64,000 nucleotides of DNA from Torymus aiolomorphi (Eukaryota > Arthropoda > Insecta > Hymenoptera > Torymidae): assembly GCA_036365515.1 (NCBI GenBank), contig CM070874.1, forward strand, positions 169,877,297 through 169,941,296. Direction: 5' to 3'. Made by a program: the position numbers and the translations under genes. Below the pieces are notes generated by a model, which ran no database searches, was not told where the DNA came from, and saw nothing but the letters and a program-made list of their open reading frames with translations. Numbering within the stretch: position 1 is the first letter of the stretch; each line of letters begins with the position of its first letter. Below, piece by piece: positions 43,398 to 54,375 of the stretch.

Positions 43398-44493
43398 ATT
43401 TTTATTTTATATTAATGTTTTATTAACTATTATGCCCAAAGAAAATATCATCTCTTATGCAGATGATACAGTAATATTAATTATGGGATGTATATGGGAA
43501 CAAACACAGAATAATATGAACTAGTTACTAAGTGACGTCAATACTTGGATGCACTAAATCAATTATCTTTAAATGTGAAAAAACTGTGATCATAGCGCTT
43601 GGAATTTATAGCAATAGTGTGCCAAATAACTTAAAAATTTTTATAGGCAATAAGGAAATTGTAAGAGTATACTACACCAAATATCTAGGTATAATAATAG
43701 ATAGTAATATGAAATGGGATAAACATATAGCGTATATTGCTAAAAGAACGAGATATCTATTACGCGTTTTTTAACAGCTTGGCTAACTATGGTATAATTA
43801 CTTGCGGAGGAGCTTATGATATTGTACTTAAGGAACTTGAATCATTACAAGATAGAATCATAAAAATAATTAACAAATCAAAGAATCATACTTTCCAACC
43901 ATTATGAATCAAAGATAACTTTAAAATAGATTCAGCTATGTTTCATTACAATGATTTAAGGAAGAAATTTCTAGATTCAAATAGTGTTACAAGAAATAAA
44001 AGCCTTTTAATGCCAGAAATCAATAAGTCAATAAACTTAAAAAATAATGTTATTATTGCTATGAAACTATTTAATGAATTTCCAAATGAATTAAAAAAGT
44101 TTAATCTTAGTAATAAAAATATAAAGACAAAAATTACCAACAGATACAAAGAAAAAGAAAAAAAAATTAATACCTTATAACATAATTTTTGTAAAATCAT
44201 GGATAAAAAAACAAAATACTGACATATATGAAAGAGCCAGAAATTCTAGATTAATTTAAGTTAATTTCTTTTTTTAATGTTTCTAAGAGATTGTGTAAAA
44301 GTTAAATTTTGAATATATTTTAATATAGCATATAGCTAAAAATTAACTTTATTTTAGCATGTAAGTTTAGTATAAGTGTTGTATTAGTTTGTAAGCTACC
44401 AGACAACCTATATACAGGTGTTTTCTGCAACTCTATAGGATACCAGCTAGGTCGGATAGTCTTTTATATCCTGATACTAACTGCATTATGTAT

Positions 44494-45188
44494 TGTAACG
44501 GACTCTTTATTCCCGACTAGCCGGTACAAATATATGATTATTTATGCGAGAACGTGTGGGGTAGGCGTAAATAATAACGCGATAAGTATAATTAAATTGG
44601 TTAGCTTTATTCACAAAAATGTAGGTAATATAAAACACGGATGTATGGAGGAGAGCGGCCGCGAAGGTTGTCCGCCGAGGCTTTTGATGGGCGTGGCAGA
44701 GAGAGATGTAGTCGAGGGGGCACTTAACAGGGATGAAGTCGCCGGTGTTTCGAATGGCTCGCTTGTAGTCTCGCTTGACTTCCTGGCGCTCGCACGCTGT
44801 AGCGGAGATCGCGATGTCCTCGTGGTCTGTGGGAACGCACAGCACAATAACTCGGTGCACAGCCTTAACGCGGTGAAGCGAACACGCGTGGCTACTCTCT
44901 ACGGAGTGTAGCGAACTCGCACGATAATCCAGGAGATTCAGGAAGCAATTATAAGGGCTCGGTAATTGCCAAAATGTGCTCGCGTTCTCAAGGCCAGAGC
45001 AATACTAATTGCGCGCTTGCGGCGCGCTCGTGACAATGCCCCCCCCTCTCTCTGTGTGTGTCTCTCTTGCACTCTCAGTAACGCGGACTTCCTTCGCGCT
45101 CTCAGCACCTGTAATAGAACTACTGTGTTATACATGTGTGTAATAGACGACGGGAGAGAGTTGTCCGACGGATGTGCAACCATCCGCA
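44494..45188 (-). repeat. Gypsy-like LTR
   Basis: On the minus strand it begins TGCGGATGGTTGC and ends CCGTTACA. From 44690 on it matches 60671-61142 at high identity, and the shared similarity stops at CGGATGG in both, supporting that end. A gypsy-type integrase tail lies directly upstream. The purine tract expected before a 3' LTR is not obvious. Confidence 0.6.
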
Positions 45189-45860
45189 GGTCGCTTGAGG
45201 TACATGGCGTACAACATATAAGAGTAATAATATATAAAAACAAAAAATTCTATTATTCTTCGCCTGCTCGCGGAATCTAGCGCTTGGTCGCTTCTTCGGC
45301 CTCCCTGGCCAAAATCACTGGGTGCGCGCTCGTAGAAGGACTTAGGTTGGTTTAGTCACATGCACGGCGAGTCATCGCTCTAGTGCGCCGAGGGGAGTGC
45401 GTTGACATGCGGGTCGTTGTGGCGGTGTTTTTTGAACCTGCGGGTTGTTGTGGCGGTGTTTTTCGAACCTGCGGGTTGCCCGCATCGTCTGGGTGGAGGC
45501 GTTGCGGCGTCACTGGTACTAGGTTGCGTTGGTCGCTCGTCAGCGCCGTTTGCGACCAGTGTTCGCTTGTCCGCTTGTCTACCTAGAATTTGCGCGGTTC
45601 GCTTCACCACCAGGCGCATTATCTGCGGCCCACCTTGCTTGCACGGATAAGTCTCGACCTCTGGAGTTTCGGCGTTTGCGCCACGACTCGTGGTAGAGGA
45701 CTTGCGCTCTTCGCTAACTTCCGGGGAACTCGCTTAAGCTTGTTCTCCTTCCGACTCTCCCTCACTAGCCATCCATTCGTGGAAAGGTTTGAGGTCCTCT
45801 ACGTGAACTTTACCCATCGATTTTCCATCCTGATACGCATTAAGTAATAGTGACGCAAAA
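45189..45860 (-). pseudogene. Gypsy polyprotein C-terminal remnant
   Basis: The minus strand near 45790-45835 reads SMGKVHVEDLKPFHEWM, like the end of gypsy integrase, followed after a stop by a serine/proline-rich tail and QIMRLVVKRTAQ. A 31-bp unit around TTGTGGCGGTGTTTTT repeats at 45410-45476. Upstream pol is replaced by LINE A. Confidence 0.5.
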
Positions 45861-45991
45861 AGACAGTGAGAAAAATATAATGAGTTAATTGACTATAGGA
45901 TAGAACATAGAACATAGGTAGATTGGTAGTAAGAAGTAAGGAAGTAGAGTGAGCCGAATTCGCAGCTGGTTTGCGGTGAACAACTGCTTGT

Positions 45992-48409
45992 CTATAGCCG
46001 AGCCCGCAAGGACGCGATTCTATAGGCTCCCGGAAAGAGCAGGCTGGGATGTAGGCGCTCGTTTGTAAAACGCCGATTCCAATCCGCGAGGTCCCGCTGC
46101 AGGAGTGAGGTACGAAGGCCATACTTAAAGCGCAGGATATTCGCCGGAGTAAAGTCTAGGACCTGTAGCGAATTCAGGAGGTCCATCGCTTCATGGGCAA
46201 ACGCTCGCCTATAGGCCTCGGTGCGCGCGTCGTCGGCGAATGCGGTGGGAGGGTTTCTGTCGAAGCGGCGTACATCGAGGTCTATCGCCACTCTGCAGTT
46301 AAAGCGCTCGATTAAATAATTGGGGTACGCGGTCGCTACTACATTGAACGCTTGCAGATCAATGAAGTATTCGCGTCTTCTTTGTGCTGAAAGCCAGCCG
46401 AGTTGTAGCCTGTGACGTGTGACATGACCTCGAAAGGGTATGGTGCCCACAACGAAGCGAACGCAGGCGTTGAGTGCAACTTCGAGCTTTTTGACTCGAG
46501 TGTTGTCCAAGTAATTGTACACCGGGCACGCATAGTCGAAGCGGGGGAAAATTAGGCTCTCTACAAGGTGCTTCTTCACATCTCGATTAAGCGCACGGCG
46601 GTAAAAGCGCAACGTGTAGAGAGCGCAAAAGACCTTTCGTGTTACTTCTCTGGTGTGAAGTTGCCAGTCTAACGAGTGCGTAAACGTGACACCAAGGCTT
46701 CGGGCTTGACGTGGGTGAAGAATGCTGTTCACTTCGAGGTAACCTTGAAGCTGGTTGTGGACCAGTCGCTCGAGAATCTTTGATTGATCCAATAGCTGTG
46801 CAATGGGCCTCGTGTCTGACGGTTGTCTGAGGGTTTTTACTTTGGCGAGCGGTCGAATTAGGGCTTTCTTCCAGTTCGCGGGGAAAAAAGCTTGGGATAG
46901 TGATGCATTGAAGATATTAGTAACGTCCGAGATAATATCCTCGGAGGCCATTGTGAACATCTGCACCGATAGGCCATCGCTACCTGTGGCCTTTGAGGAG
47001 GCGCCATGTAGAACTTCCAAAATCTCGCGCTCTGTAACCGGGCGAAAGTCCAAGTGACAATTCAGGCGAGCATTGCCTGGTTGGTCAGCAGCGGTTTCGA
47101 AATCCTCCTCAGTAACGGGCGGATGCCGGTTTACGAAAGCGGCATAATGCGCGTTAAGAGTGGCTGCATCAAAATAGAGCAACGGTGAAGGCTTGTTTGA
47201 GGATGAGACCCCTAGTCGTCTTAGCTCACGCCATTTGGCTTTGGCGGAAGATGCATCAGCCAGGCGTGAAGCGATGTGGTTGTTTCTCGCCGAGTCAAGC
47301 GCGTTGCAAACTTGTGAGCAGAGCGCACGGAAGCGAGCCAGATTAACAAGTAGGCCGGTATCGCAAGCAACCCTATACGCGCGATCACGGGTTTTCATCA
47401 GCGCCCTGATCTGGGGACTAACCCACGACTTACGGCGCGACGAGAGCGTAATTGCACGAAGCGGGGCGATCACATCATACGAGGCAAGCAACGCCTTAGT
47501 TAGGGCCTCTTCGTGGCGGTCCACATCGAATGGGCACGGGTCTAGAACCAGCTCGGCGTTCGGGGCCGTAGCTATGAAGGTATTTAACGGGAAAGGATAG
47601 AGTACTCTAGCAGTTTCGTGACGTTGGTGGAGGTAGCGCTTCAATTCGCCGAGATCGACCCTCTTCAGGTCACGCAGCGAGATACACTTGGCGATCGGAG
47701 GTGACTTAGAGCATTTAATAGAAAGCTCGATGAAGTCGTGCCCCGCAATGAAGGGGGCAGGTGATTTGCGGTAGGCCAGAACGTGGTCGTCACTCTTAAC
47801 GATGAACAGATCAATCCAGGTGTGTGAGTTGCGCCAAGGTTGATGATGCGTAGGATCAGAAGGGACAAGATGAAGAGAGTTAGATCTGATGGAGTTGTTG
47901 AGATGAGTGGCAGCTGGGGAATCGGGAAGGGTCATGTTCAAGTTGAAGTCACCAGTGACAATAACAAATGAAAAGTGGGGGAGGTAGTTTGCGAGGCAGC
48001 TAAAGAAGTGAATTGGGTAGGCGACATGAGGGCGGCGATACACAACGGCAAGAAGTAGGTTCAACTGGTTCTTCCTAATTTCGCAAATAATAAAGTCGGG
48101 CGTGTTATCAAATAGCGGATCGGAGCTAGCTAGAACTACAACGCTATAGCTATCACGGACGTACAGGCCAACGTCGCCACCGCCCATTCCCTCTCGGTCT
48201 ACGTGAAAGAAATTGAAGCCATCGAGGGCAAGGTGCGAGTCGCTCCCTTGTCGATTCAGCTTAGTTTCGCCAATCGCAATAGCGTCGAAGCGGGACTCGG
48301 CAATCTTGGCCTCGAGCAGGGCAAAGTAACACGGGAGCAGGCCGTTTACATTAATATGGTCGGCTACAAAGGTATCGGCGCTTACAAAACAGGGTGCGCG
48401 GTTTGTCAT
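45992..48409 (-). CDS. LINE A ORF2, endonuclease plus palm-deleted RT
   Basis: A continuous 805-codon frame from ATG at 48409. The N-terminal endonuclease domain shows HINVNGLL, IAIGETKLNR, VTGDFNLNM, SHTWIDLFIV and GHDFIELSI. The RT follows with GASSKATGSDGLSVQ and ANWKKALIRPLAKV, up to NSILHPRQA. There the frame jumps, at about 46705, straight to RSLGVTFTHSLDWQLH, which belongs after the palm. Motif A, GVPQGSVLGP and YADD are all missing, roughly 200 residues, yet the frame is kept. The C-terminal domain is complete to RIASLRARL. The protein could nick DNA but not polymerise. It is annotated as CDS because the frame is open; it may be a non-functional deletion copy. Confidence 0.8.
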   Translation of the reverse strand: MTNRAPCFVSADTFVADHINVNGLLPCYFALLEAKIAESRFDAIAIGETKLNRQGSDSHLALDGFNFFHVDREGMGGGDVGLYVRDSYSVVVLASSDPLFDNTPDFIICEIRKNQLNLLLAVVYRRPHVAYPIHFFSCLANYLPHFSFVIVTGDFNLNMTLPDSPAATHLNNSIRSNSLHLVPSDPTHHQPWRNSHTWIDLFIVKSDDHVLAYRKSPAPFIAGHDFIELSIKCSKSPPIAKCISLRDLKRVDLGELKRYLHQRHETARVLYPFPLNTFIATAPNAELVLDPCPFDVDRHEEALTKALLASYDVIAPLRAITLSSRRKSWVSPQIRALMKTRDRAYRVACDTGLLVNLARFRALCSQVCNALDSARNNHIASRLADASSAKAKWRELRRLGVSSSNKPSPLLYFDAATLNAHYAAFVNRHPPVTEEDFETAADQPGNARLNCHLDFRPVTEREILEVLHGASSKATGSDGLSVQMFTMASEDIISDVTNIFNASLSQAFFPANWKKALIRPLAKVKTLRQPSDTRPIAQLLDQSKILERLVHNQLQGYLEVNSILHPRQARSLGVTFTHSLDWQLHTREVTRKVFCALYTLRFYRRALNRDVKKHLVESLIFPRFDYACPVYNYLDNTRVKKLEVALNACVRFVVGTIPFRGHVTRHRLQLGWLSAQRRREYFIDLQAFNVVATAYPNYLIERFNCRVAIDLDVRRFDRNPPTAFADDARTEAYRRAFAHEAMDLLNSLQVLDFTPANILRFKYGLRTSLLQRDLADWNRRFTNERLHPSLLFPGAYRIASLRARL

Positions 48410-48429
48410 CCGTCATAACGGGCGGTTTC

Positions 48430-49579
48430 CAGTGCATCGAGATCAGCTTCGCAGCGGGATTAGTGGACCATTCCTCGTTGGACGCATGAAGATGACAAGA
48501 TTCCTCACCACAGGCCGCTGGTGGCCGAGTGATTTATACAGCGATGTTGCGCGCTTCAACAGTTTGTGGACAGGGTCAGGTCACAGCGCGTTGACCGAGA
48601 GCTTAGCATCTCCACCAGCTCCGAAGATAGCTTGGCAGGCCAGGTTCCTCAAGCCTGGAGTCCTTCTAAGGATGTCGTCACGAGCTGACGGGCAGGCAAG
48701 CATGAAGACTAGTGCCAGTTGTTGAGCCGCTAGGGAAGATACAGCAGCAGCAGCTGTCGCCTGCGCGCCTTGTACAGCTCGAGCAGGCGGGTTCCAGTTT
48801 CGCCAGCTGACAACGAGCGGCGCATGACGTTAAAGTTCAAGGGCGGGCAGCAGCGCGGAAGCGAACTGCAGAGGCTCCTGCTGCACGAACATGGAAATAC
48901 CCCTCACCAATATCTCCCGTGGGTCCTCAAGCGTACTCCGTTCGAACACTTCTCGATCAGCGCTAGAGAACTTCGCGATTTCCGCTCGAACTGCAGCCAG
49001 CTCGGCGTCATGCCGTGTGCTCAAAGCCTGCTGACTCTGCTCGACCGCATCCACGCGCGCTGCAAGGCTATTCAGTGCGCGTATGTTCTCGGCCAAGGCT
49101 CGTGTGTTCTCGGCTAAGGCGGCTGCACTAGCATCTTGGGACGTTTTGATGAGCTCGCAGAGATACTGCATGTACTTGCACGACTGACGGAGAGGGAGTT
49201 GAGGCGCGCCTCTTCGCAGTTGATTGGTTGACAGTGGGCGTAGCCGAGCACGATGATTCCTCACGCGCGGGTAATGACGGCAATGATGATTGCGAGAGGG
49301 CGGCGTGAGGTAAGACAGCTGAAACGCTGCTGACAGTGCTTGAGGCGTCGCTGTGCTAGCAATAGTGCATGTAGCGCAGCGCTGCACCGAGCCGACTGCC
49401 GACAAGCACACTGAGTGAAAGTAGCGCTCGCAGGCCACGCACGATGAAAGGGCCGGATCGCCGCGGGCAATGCGCTTATTACAGCTTGGACAGAGCCTCG
49501 AGGACATGCGAGCGCCCGATTGAAACGCGCTTGAAAGAGGGTGTAGGGCCGCAGGGAAACGGTAGGCTATCACGCACAC
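48430..49579 (-). pseudogene. LINE A ORF1 with PHD finger and coiled coil
   Basis: The frame 48830-49579 begins MCVIAYRF; the PHD-type C4HC3 cluster is LCPSCNKRIARG, SCVACERYFHSVCLSA and QRCATC (residues about 30-75). A heptad-like alanine/leucine coiled coil follows (about 160-215). After a frameshift near 48780 the gag-like end continues to about 48430 (LVFMLACPSARDDILRRT and NLVIFMRPTRNGPLIP). PHD fingers in ORF1 are known in CR1-type LINEs. The protein would bind element RNA. Confidence 0.75.
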
Positions 49580-50369
49580 GTTTCGCTAGGCTCGCGGGCC
49601 GGGCAGGTCCCCTTTCACGCGACTCACGTTTCACGAGACTCACGTTTCACGATTCACGAGCAGGGCAGCAGCTGAATGCGCGCGCCCGGTATATTGGTGG
49701 CAGGCAATAAGGCAGATCGCGGGTAAGGGACCTATAGCCAACACACATCACACACATAGAGGTGTGGCGATGGGAGCGCCCAGCTTGACATGCGCAGAAC
49801 AACTCACGAATGCGAGAGCGATATGCTATAGTAGACATGTAAACGCTGACTCACGCAAAGATGCCCCGATGCTAAAAAAGCAGCTGATGATCGTCGTCTG
49901 CAATGTAGCAGACAGCAGCACAGCGTTGATGGCTCCATGCGGCTGGCACCGTGCTGACAGCGGGCGAAAGCAGGCAGGCAGGCAGGACGCGTGATGGGCA
50001 ACACCCGGTGTCGCAGTGCTTGGAGATGTAGCAGCGCAGCAGTGGAGCAGCTGTTGCACCTGAAGGCAGCAGCGTAGACGAGGTGACGCAACAGCAGGCG
50101 GGCGGTGATATTAGAGGTTAACAGCGGCGGTGGCAGGGCGTGTAATGGCCAGTACTCGGTGACGATTCAGTGCTAGTTTGAGGTTAGGGCGTCGTTTATT
50201 CCAGAAAAAGGTCCTCGGCTCGTAAAACTGGAGCGCAATGCTTCCAGTTTTTGGGCTGGGAGCTTCAGAGCCGTCTGGGGCCTCTTTTCCTACAGAAAAG
50301 TTTACTCCGAGGAGTGAAAAAAAAGGTTAGAAGACGCCAAAAACCAAGTGCTGAAGCGGACTACGTCTA

Positions 50370-50459
50370 CTCTGAGAGAGAGGGGGGAGGAAACGGGAGA
50401 GAGAGGGAGAGAGGGGGAGGGAGGGGGGAGAGGGGGAGAGTGGGACAGAGAGAGAGAAT
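50370..50459 (-). repeat. CT-rich tract between LINE B and LINE A
   Basis: Imperfect GAGAGG/GGGAGA on the plus strand, CT-rich on the sense strand of both elements. It separates the 3' end of B from the 5' end of A. Confidence 0.85.
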
Positions 50460-51059
50460 TATTTATTTGCCTTCGCGGCAAAACTTACATACAGTCAAAT
50501 TTGTATACAGTCATATTAGTAGTCGAAATACATATTTTAATACTGAAGTAGAAGCGCAAATACAAGTAAATTTACAATAAGATAACAAAATAAAATAATT
50601 AAATATAATAGTCTAGATTTCATAACATTATTAACGCCGATTATGAGGACCTTAACTTTTATGTAGAAAGAAAATATAACAATAAATGTTAATGTAGATA
50701 CAAAAGAAATATTAATATGTAAATATCATAGCTGAAAGTACGACTAGAGAATACAAATAATTTCAAGTACAATTGCAAATACAATTTTATCATGACTAGA
50801 AAAAGAAGACAAGATAAATATAATAGAAGTATAAAATATCACATTTGTAATCACAGTAGGTATAATCGTATCACAACTGCTTCGTCAAAGGAGTAATATA
50901 ATAGTAAAATTCAAAACAAATATTGAGCGCAAGTTTAAAATAAATAATAAAATAGAGTTCAACCCTCATATAAAATATCCAAGATGGTCCCCATTTTGAC
51001 AGCTCCTCGTGCCGACCACGAGAGCCTAGGTATCTTGATCGAATAAATATTGGCGCACC

Positions 51060-54000
51060 GCCCTCTTGAAGGAGCAATATGATGGTAAGAGATGGGATGA
51101 GCACTCCAGTCTTCACCTCAATGCCTGGCAAGCCCGTAGAATAGATAGAATTGACGTTCGTTCTAGAACCGAAAGCTATCGCCCCAGTCTTGCTCGCATT
51201 GAGATGCAGAGCAGAGTTCGATGCCCAGGCAGACACCATTTGTGCCGCATCAGACAGTCAAAAGATGCCCTCCAATATTTTATCCTTGGTGGTGTGAATA
51301 TAAATTTGGAGGTCATATGCGTAAAAAATATGTCGAATCGGCCGTCCGTCCAGTATGTTACGCAAATCATTGACATAAAGGCAAAAGAGCAGGGGGCCCA
51401 GAACGGACACCTGTGGTACTCCCAGATTAGTTTCTATCCATTCAGAGTTACCATTGTTATTCGTGCAGACCATCTGCGACCTTGTAAATAGGATTTGATC
51501 CACAGGAGTACCGACCTGGAGAACCCCACCTGATGCAACTTTTTTAAGAGCTTCGATGAAGATATTGTGTCAAATGCCTTGCTGAAGTCAAAAAGCAACA
51601 ACAATGTCATTTTCTTTGGTCAATGGCCATGCGTATATCGTCTGTCGCTTGAAGGGAGTCAAGCAAATTATTCTTATTTAGATACTCCGTGATTTGGTCA
51701 TGGACTATCTTCTCGAGAACCTTTGATAGGGTGAATGTACATAAGTGCCGCGCTGCACTGCGCTGCCTTACACCGCGCCGTGCTGCGCCGTGCCGCCGCT
51801 GCGCTGAAGCTTAGCTCTGCCTTTCCGTTCCATTCGTATATTCTTACAAAAAAATGAGCAGTTGCATGTCTATGATATTTATAAATCACGGACGATATGT
51901 ATATTCTCCAAAATGAAAAGTTAAATAAATGAAGGGCTAGTGTAATAGATGACGGACAGTTCAAAAACAAAAGTATTTTAAGCCGAGAAAGAAAACATAA
52001 GACCCAATTGATATGATATACTATGAATTATAAAATTGATTAGAACATTCGAAAATGCAGCTATTGATGAATAAAAATAATACTAATAATTAATAAAAAA
52101 AATCCTCTTAAATAATATAAAATTATATTAATATGGATATATATTATATTTTTAAAATAGAACCTCTAAAAATTTATAAAGTTCTTATGCACATAAGAAA
52201 AATACCAATATAAATATATCAATATAAATATTCAATCTCGTTCATTATTAACATAGTCTGAAGAAAGTACAATATTAACGTCGACTTGTAATTAACATTT
52301 AACCTTATAAGTTTTCTTAAATATATCAATATAAATATTGGATAATTTCTCTAATTTGTTGTAACTATACTTATTTTTAATATGATTAATTGCATCATAT
52401 ACTTCATTACATTTAAGATTTTGGTTTGTCATATTTACAATATTTTTAAGAAATTCATCTGCATCTTTTTTTATCAAATTGCAAATATTGAATATGGGTG
52501 GGCATAATACTGGAAATATCTCTTGTTGATTATAAAACAAGTTTCTGGCTAATTTAGCACTGATTCTATTATCATTATCTTGGATAAAAAATTTTTTTAA
52601 CAATTTCAATAACTTTAATGAAATTACACATTTTTCTAATTTTTTTATTTTGGCTTCAATCATGATCATGACCATGAAAATGATAGATGTACGACATAGA
52701 TCTATAGAATTGTACCATTAACAATGGAATATAGAAACGGAACTATGGACCAGCGCAAGCAGAGAACCGCGCAGCACAGCGCGGCGTAGGCGCAGCGTGG
52801 CGTAAGGCAGCGCAGCGCAGCGCGGCGCTTATGTACATTCACCCATAAGAAGCAGAGCAACGCCAACGGACGAAAGTCCGAGAAAGTTGACGGGGCGACG
52901 TTCTTCTTAAGTGCGATTATCTGCGCCTGCTTCCAAGCCCTCGGGGACACCCTGGGCAAAAGAGAAGTTAAATAATCTAACTAGATAATTACCAATCACT
53001 GGTAACGCCTTCACAATCACACTCTGCGGGACCCCATCTGCTCCCTTCGCCTGTGAGGAGAAGTGCGAAATAGCTAATACAACTTCACTCAAGCATACTG
53101 GATGAAATGAAAAGCCATCCTCACTAGCAGGCAATATAAATTACATTGTGTCCTCTATATTTTCCAAGGGAGACATGCAGACACCAGTAAAGTGCATATT
53201 AAGTTGCGTCGACGTAAACCCATGAAGGTCTTCCTCCTTCCGCTTAGGCAAGAGGCAGAGTTTACGCATCTCCTTCCAAATATCATTATTATCATCAAGA
53301 GCTTCCGATAGTTGTTTTGGCAGGAAAGAATTACGCTCTTGAGATATGCGCACATCGCCCTCATTACTAAGTCGAAGAAACTCAGTGAGCAGCGCCACAC
53401 GCCCCAGTGCATTTGTAGCGTTTATAGGTCGAATTACGCTTATCAACGAGCTGCCTCAACTCGGGACCAAACCAAGGAGCATACTTCTTATTTACATTCA
53501 CTATTTTCAAGGGAGCTAGCTTATCAATGGCAAAATTTAGATTATTATTTAATTGTTCTAAAGCTCCCTTCAAATGGGATTCAATAGAATTCATACCGTC
53601 CCAGTCACAGTTGGTAAGCAGCTCATTAAGTGTACCAGGACAAATGCCCTTGAAATTTCTGTAAGAAAAGGATTGCTTCACAGGCATTGGTACGAATTCA
53701 TTGATGGTAACATCAATGATCGCATGCTCACCAAAACTGGGAAGGCATTCATTCTTGAAGACCGGCACTTCGTCATTTTCGTCCGTAAGTATCAAGTCAA
53801 TCCAAGTGTGCGATACCGGGGTTTTATGGGGCGTTGGACCATGTTGAATAATTTGTAAGGATAGTTCCTTAGCTAGATTCTCGACCGTGCACGCATCCGC
53901 GTCAGCTATCGACGACAGATAAGCATTCGGATCCCCCATGATAAATTTATGGCTGTACTCGCAAACAAGACCGCGTAAGATGTCAAAAAAAGTCGGTGTC

Positions 54001-54375
54001 TTTCTGCATTGCTATGTGAGGGGGTTTATAAATGACACCGACAAGTATGGGTGCAGAGTCGCCCCGTTGTGCTTCACAAAATAGATACTCGAGAATTCCA
54101 GGCTCCCAGTCCCCAAAGTATTGGAATGGGCTAATACTCTGACATTGTAGTCTTCGCGCACGTATAGCGCAACTCCACCACCATGTATATTACGACCCTG
54201 CCTGAAAACCGAGTAGACGTCAATCTGAAGGAGAGTGTCGTCGATAACTGGGCCCAGCCAAGATTCTGCTATACCAAAAAAATGATAGAAGGGATCCTCG
54301 AGCAGAAATGCGCGTAGGTTGTTCAGACGCGGCCGTATAGAACTGATATTTAAAAATCCCGCCTTGAGGAATCCG
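51060..54375 (-). pseudogene. LINE B ORF2 (endonuclease and RT), broken
   Basis: The endonuclease starts in frame with the end of ORF1 (ISSIRPRLNNLRAFL, about 54320) and shows FFGIAESWL, HGGGVALYVRED and SHTWIDLILTDEND in two frames. The RT begins at 53134 (GADGVPQSVIVKALP) and FSDFRPLALLCFL, is interrupted by the MITE, and resumes with VLEKIVHDQITE near 51700. The palm block LGVPQVSVLGPLLFCLYVND and motif C, FYAYDLQIY instead of YADD, are at 51258-51503. It ends abruptly after the thumb start (NASKTGAIAFGS). Multiple frameshifts. Confidence 0.8.
51729..52844. mobile_element. MITE/DNA transposon with GGGTGAATGTACATAAG ends, ATA duplication
   Basis: Inverted ends GGGTGAATGTACATAAG, continuing through GCCGCGCTGC-CTGCGCTGCC for over 45 bp, lie at both sides, with ATA duplicated outside (51726-51728, 52845-52847). 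Removing the element and one ATA restores the LINE B reading frame across the site. A 3-bp duplication fits PIF/Harbinger-type transposition. A 127-codon minus-strand frame at 52292-52675 (KKFFIQDNDNRISAKLARNL) is of unknown meaning. Confidence 0.85.

Larger units (their letters stand above)
42790..44180 (+). pseudogene. LINE D ORF2, endonuclease start and RT end only
   Basis: ATG at 42790 opens a frame with FVNIRGLQTNHKNLEIFI and DIIVCAETGFLSH, the first part of an endonuclease domain, which stops at 43108 where a Penelope-derived inverted repeat begins. After that repeat (from 43398) the RT resumes at motif C (ISYADDTVIL, about 43452) and continues in shifting frames through TKYLGIIIDSNMKWDKHI to the C-terminal domain ending near 44180. 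Most of the endonuclease and the RT fingers and palm are gone. 3' UTR runs to about 44490. Confidence 0.75.
45870..50369 (-). mobile_element. Non-LTR retrotransposon A (PHD-ORF1 type)
   Basis: Minus-strand element with a GC-rich leader (49580-50369), ORF1 with a PHD finger, ORF2, and a short 3' UTR ending in the gypsy remnant near 45860. Jockey/CR1-like; exact clade not assigned. The 5' boundary meets a CT-rich tract (sense strand). It appears inserted into the gypsy pol sequence. Confidence 0.8.

Noticed and set aside
44534..45650. Several GC-rich frames on both strands
   Set aside because: They fall in the LTR and its flank; composition differs between frames and none keeps a recognisable domain except the short integrase tail.
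49580..50369. Serine/cysteine-rich short frames in the GC-rich leader of LINE A
   Set aside because: They overlap on both strands in a GC-rich 5' UTR; no conserved residues.
52292..52675. 127-codon frame within the MITE as a transposase
   Set aside because: No catalytic motif, HTH or DDE pattern is visible; kept only as a remark.
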